From DATILL01 sp035476575 (lineage in GTDB: Bacteria; Actinomycetota; Actinomycetes; Mycobacteriales; JACQDL01), in NCBI GenBank assembly GCA_035476575.1, contig DATILL010000007.1, positions 1 through 18,375 on the forward strand: a DNA stretch of 18,375 bases, written 5' to 3'. The position numbers and the translations under genes are program-made. The notes below the pieces were generated by a model. The model saw only the letters and a program-made list of their open reading frames with translations, was not told the DNA's origin and did not search any database. Of this stretch, positions 16,106 to 18,375 are shown one piece after another. The stretch's first letter is position 1. Each line of letters opens with the position of its first letter.

Positions 16106-17130
16106 TGCAGATCTCTCCCGCTGATCTGGTTGGCACGCCGTACGACCTGCCGTCCAAGGCTGGGGCGGCCACCGCCGCCACCGTCGTCCAGCAGGTCCGG
16201 CTTGCCTTGCTCGACCTGCCCGACCGACTGCCGCGCCACCGGTTGAGGTCATACGCGCCGACCTGGAGACACTGACCAGACAGCGCCAGGGACACCAGCT
16301 TGACGCCGCCGCGCGCGCTGCGGCTCGCCTGTTGACTGGGCTGCGTGCAGCCCAGTCAACAGGCAGGCGCGACGTGGAGGACGTGCTGCGGCTGCTGGTC
16401 TGGTGCTGCTACGAGTCCGGGAACTTGGTTAGGGACTTGGGCTTCCCAGACTTAGCCCTGCTTGCCACAAGCCTCATGCATGAGGCTACCGGGCATTTGG
16501 GGGACCCGACATACCTCGCTGTTACGGGGTTTGCCCGCACGCACGCCTTGTCCTCCGTCAGCACGTCAGCATTCGGCGCGGCAGTGGAGGTCGGCACGTC
16601 CGCCGCTGAGCAGGTGCTCCCAACGCCCAGCAGCGAGGCTCTGAGCGCCTACGGATCGCTCCAGCTCGCCGTCGCATTCGCGCTCGCTGTGGCCGGCTTC
16701 GGCCCGGACGCGGCCGAGCGGCTCACTGAGGCCGAACGGGTCGCCGCCCGGTTGGACACTGCGACTGAGATCGGTCGCCACCTTGCGTTCGGCGCGCCGA
16801 ATGTCGAGCTGCACCGCATCGCGACCGCGGTCGAGCTCGGCGACCCCGACTCGGCGCTGCAAGCCGCCCGGCGGGTCCAGCCCGAACAGGGTCCCCTACC
16901 CCGCCCGCCGAGCATCGCTCTGGCTCGATGTCGGCCGGGCGCATTCCGCACTCCGTGACGACCGGCAGGCGGTGGCGGCGTTCCGCCGCGCCGAGCAGAT
17001 TGCTCCGCTGCGGCTGCGGATGCACCCGCTGGCCCGGGAGGCGGTCGCCGGAATGCTCGGCCGGGCGCAGCGGGCCGCTGTCGGCCGGGACCTGCGCGGC
17101 CTCGCCCACCGGATGGGAATGCCGCACTAG
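16106..17130 (+). pseudogene. XRE-type regulator copy 3, pseudogene without HTH
   Basis: Sequence from 16106 aligns with copy 2 from 13238 (QxSPxDLVGxPYDLPS onward), so the entire DNA-binding domain and promoter are gone. The frame shifts near 16225-16240, where 10 nt replace 8, moving the coding into the frame of 16332-16890. It shifts again through one extra G in the run at 16889-16891, after which the true C-terminus continues in another frame (VPYPARRASLWLDVGRAHS onward) to the TAG at 17128-17130. Parts of the middle remain recognisable (DVEDVLRLLVWCCYES). The last 198 nt are nearly identical to copy 2. The product cannot bind DNA and is probably not made in full. Confidence 0.8.
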
Positions 17131-17191
17131 GTCGGTTTCTGCATGGAAACGTCGCGGTACCCGTCGCGGCATACGTTGCCCCTCAGTGATT

Positions 17192-17208
17192 GCGTGACCT
17201 GATCACGC
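17192..17208. promoter_or_regulatory. Inverted repeat before the small coupled gene
   Basis: GCGTGA (17192-17197) and TCACGC (17203-17208) are 6-bp arms with a 5-nt spacer, just before the ribosome-binding site GGAGAGGGG (17209-17217). It could be an operator or an mRNA hairpin affecting initiation. Short arms in GC-rich DNA make chance possible. Confidence 0.3.
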
Positions 17209-17222
17209 GGAGAGGGGTTGTG

Positions 17223-17402
17223 ATGGGCGCGAGGCGCGGCCCGGGCTGTTGGTTCTGGCTCTGCCGGTTGACTCGGGCCAGGCGGCGTGGTGGCTGGGGT
17301 TGCTCCGCCCGGCTGCCCGGGTGGGCGCCGACGGGGGTGGTTCACACCCGGAGCCTGTGCGGGCACCCCGGCCCCGAAGGCCTGGGTGAGGGTGTGGAAT
17401 GA
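17223..17402 (+). CDS. Small Cys/Trp/Arg-rich protein of unknown function
   Basis: A 59-codon frame begins at ATG 17223 behind GGAGAGGGG and ends in an ATGA overlap with the HTH gene at 17399. The product starts MGARRGPGCWFWLCRLTR and is rich in arginine, glycine and tryptophan, with four cysteines. I recognise no family. The good ribosome-binding site and the four-base overlap argue that it is translated. It could also be a leader frame that couples translation to the regulator. Confidence 0.4.
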   Translation: MGARRGPGCWFWLCRLTRARRRGGWGCSARLPGWAPTGVVHTRSLCGHPGPEGLGEGVE

Positions 17403-17731
17403 CCGGCGAGCGAGCGCGGCGGCCGGACCCGGCGCTGTGGGAGGAGCCGGACATGCGGGCGCTGCTCGCGGTCCAGGACATCACCCAGGTCTACCGGCTG
17501 CTCCAGACCTTGGGCTACTCCCAGCAGCGCATCGCGGCACTCACCGGACAGTCGCAGCCGGAGGTCTCCGCGATCGTCCACGGGCGCAAGGTGATGGCGT
17601 ACGACGTCATCGAACGAGTCATCGACGGGCTGGGCGTCCCTCGCGGCTACGCCGGCCTGGCCTACGTTCCCGACCCGCCCTGGCCGCGCGACCGGACCGG
17701 CATCAGGGGAGCCGCGCCGGACCAGCCTTGA
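17399..17731 (+). CDS. Short HTH (XRE-like) DNA-binding protein
   Basis: The 110-residue product contains a helix-turn-helix of about 50 residues: VYRLLQTLGYSQQRIAALTG, then QSQPEVSAIVHGRKVMAYDV and a closing helix ERVIDGLGVPRGYAGLAY. The N-terminal PDPALWEEPDMRALLA is typical of a group of actinobacterial regulators that normally carry a long TPR-like sensor after the HTH. Here the protein stops soon after the HTH, with a proline- and arginine-rich tail, so it is either a natural HTH-only protein or a truncated regulator. It is coupled to the upstream small gene by the ATGA overlap at 17399-17402. A second, broken copy follows directly. Confidence 0.6.
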   Translation: MTGERARRPDPALWEEPDMRALLAVQDITQVYRLLQTLGYSQQRIAALTGQSQPEVSAIVHGRKVMAYDVIERVIDGLGVPRGYAGLAYVPDPPWPRDRTGIRGAAPDQP

Positions 17732-17747
17732 GGCCGGGCCACCACCG

Positions 17748-17997
17748 GAGCCGCCGGACCCCGCGCTGTGGGAGGAGCCGCGAATGCGTGCCGCCCTGGC
17801 TGGGCACGACATCCACCACGTCTACCGCACCCTGGTCCAGCACGGCTACACCCAGAAGCGGATCGCGGCGATGACCCGACGGCCAGCCCAAGATCTCCGC
17901 GATCATGCCCAACGGCCGCCGGGTCACCTCCTACGCCGTCCTGGCCCGCATCGCCGCCGGCCTGGGCATCCCTCCCGCCTACATGGGCCTGGCCTGA
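17748..17997 (+). pseudogene. Frameshifted tandem copy of the HTH gene
   Basis: From about 17748 the sequence again encodes PDPALWEEPRMRAALAGHDI, VYRTLVQHGYTQKRIAAMT, matching the gene just upstream. Near 17870-17882 the frame shifts (an extra CGAC or similar), after which the other frame gives GQPKISAIMPNGRRVTSYAV and ends GLGIPPAYMGLA at the TGA at 17995-17997. The frame downstream of that TGA stays open to 18099 with gene-like residues (AEVRFPSGRRALFAG), so the TGA itself may be a nonsense change from TGG. No usable start other than ATG 17784 is seen in the first frame. Confidence 0.65.
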
Positions 17998-18099
17998 GCC
18001 GAATGGAGACACGGTGCCACTGCCGACCACCGCCACGACCGGGCCAGCCAGGCCGAGGTCCGGTTCCCCTCCGGCCGGCGGGCGCTGTTCGCCGGGTGA

Positions 18100-18301
18100 C
18101 ACCTCGACACCACGCCCGACGGCGCGAGCAGGTCACCATCTACCCCTTAAGCCCAGCGGACGCGGCAAGCCCGTCGGCGGCGGGGTCTGGCGCTGGAACT
18201 CCGACCATGCTTTCTTCGGCCCGTCGGAGTCTGGGCCCCGACCAGACTCCCCACTCGGTCAGGACCCGAACATTCGCCCCTCTCCCCGCGACCCCCCTCG
18301 C
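18100..18301. other. Gap without a supported gene
   Basis: About 200 bases hold only proline- and arginine-rich shadow frames in GC-rich DNA. I see no ribosome-binding site, RNA gene or repeat here. It is probably decayed coding sequence between the broken HTH copy and the repeat at the window end. Confidence 0.5.
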
Positions 18302-18375
18302 CCCGTGTGGTGACCTGTCGGCGTTGTGGTGACCTGTCGTTGTCTGCCGTGCCCGTGTGGTGACCTGTCGGCGTT
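18302..18375 (+). repeat. Direct repeats with a 50-bp period, running off the window
   Basis: TGTGGTGACCTGTCG occurs at 18306-18320, 18325-18339 and 18356-18370. The longer unit CCCGTGTGGTGACCTG and its continuation TCGGCGTT occurs at 18302-18325 and again at 18352-18375, 50 nt apart. The array is cut by the window edge, so its full size and nature are unknown. Confidence 0.75.

Noticed and set aside
15998..16246. 82-codon frame at the module junction
   Set aside because: It is a chimera of the membrane gene relic and an out-of-frame part of the regulator pseudogene.
18000..18332. Proline/arginine-rich frames near the right end
   Set aside because: They overlap in several frames and look like GC shadows over decayed sequence; only a short stretch up to 18099 continues the frame of the broken HTH copy.

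Overview
The window comes from a high-GC actinomycete. The evidence is the roughly 70% GC coding sequence, frequent GTG starts, candidate leaderless promoters, and an mshB gene; mycothiol synthesis is restricted to Actinomycetota. The order typA, dipeptide-type ABC transporter, mshB, DUF6113 suggests a Micromonosporales-like genome, but this is inference from remembered synteny and not a species assignment.

The left part (1-10.6 kb) looks like ordinary chromosomal backbone. It holds the C-terminal end of a probable ion-channel protein, the ribosome-associated GTPase gene typA, a solute-binding lipoprotein gene closed by an 18-bp perfect hairpin, and a four-gene block of two permeases and two ATPases completing an oligopeptide/dipeptide-type importer. 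A 20-bp hairpin follows this block. Next come mshB, a small DUF6113-like membrane protein gene, and a convergent DUF1269 gene. typA, the first permease gene and mshB each have a TANNNT box exactly 12 to 7 nt before the start codon, the geometry of leaderless mRNAs.

At about 10.65 kb the character changes. A 21-codon relic that resembles the N-terminus of a 5-oxoprolinase subunit B (PxpB/KipI) gene marks the border. From there to 17.13 kb lies an accessory region built around a repeated HTH (XRE) regulator with a long helical, TPR-like C-terminus. Two copies are intact (10883-12070 and 13065-14258). A third (16106-17130) is a pseudogene without its HTH domain and with at least two frameshifts. 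Copies 1 and 2 have an identical 55-residue DNA-binding end and a near-identical upstream promoter block. All three copies share the same C-terminal 23 residues, while the middles have diverged. A membrane-anchored extracytoplasmic protein gene sits between copies 1 and 2, and a deleted relic of it precedes copy 3, so a whole module was duplicated and one copy decayed. Between the modules is a less GC-rich cassette with a DUF6941-like gene behind a palindromic operator and leaderless promoter, a small acidic protein, and a ribbon-helix-helix protein.

The right end (17.2-18.4 kb) has a small unknown gene translationally coupled to a short HTH protein, a tandem second HTH copy that is frameshifted, about 300 bases of decayed sequence, and the beginning of a 50-bp-period direct repeat that runs off the window. 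The accessory half appears to be a turnover zone of paralogous one-protein sensors/regulators and possible targets. Whether it is a functional system (sensing, conflict or mobile-element control) cannot be decided from sequence alone.
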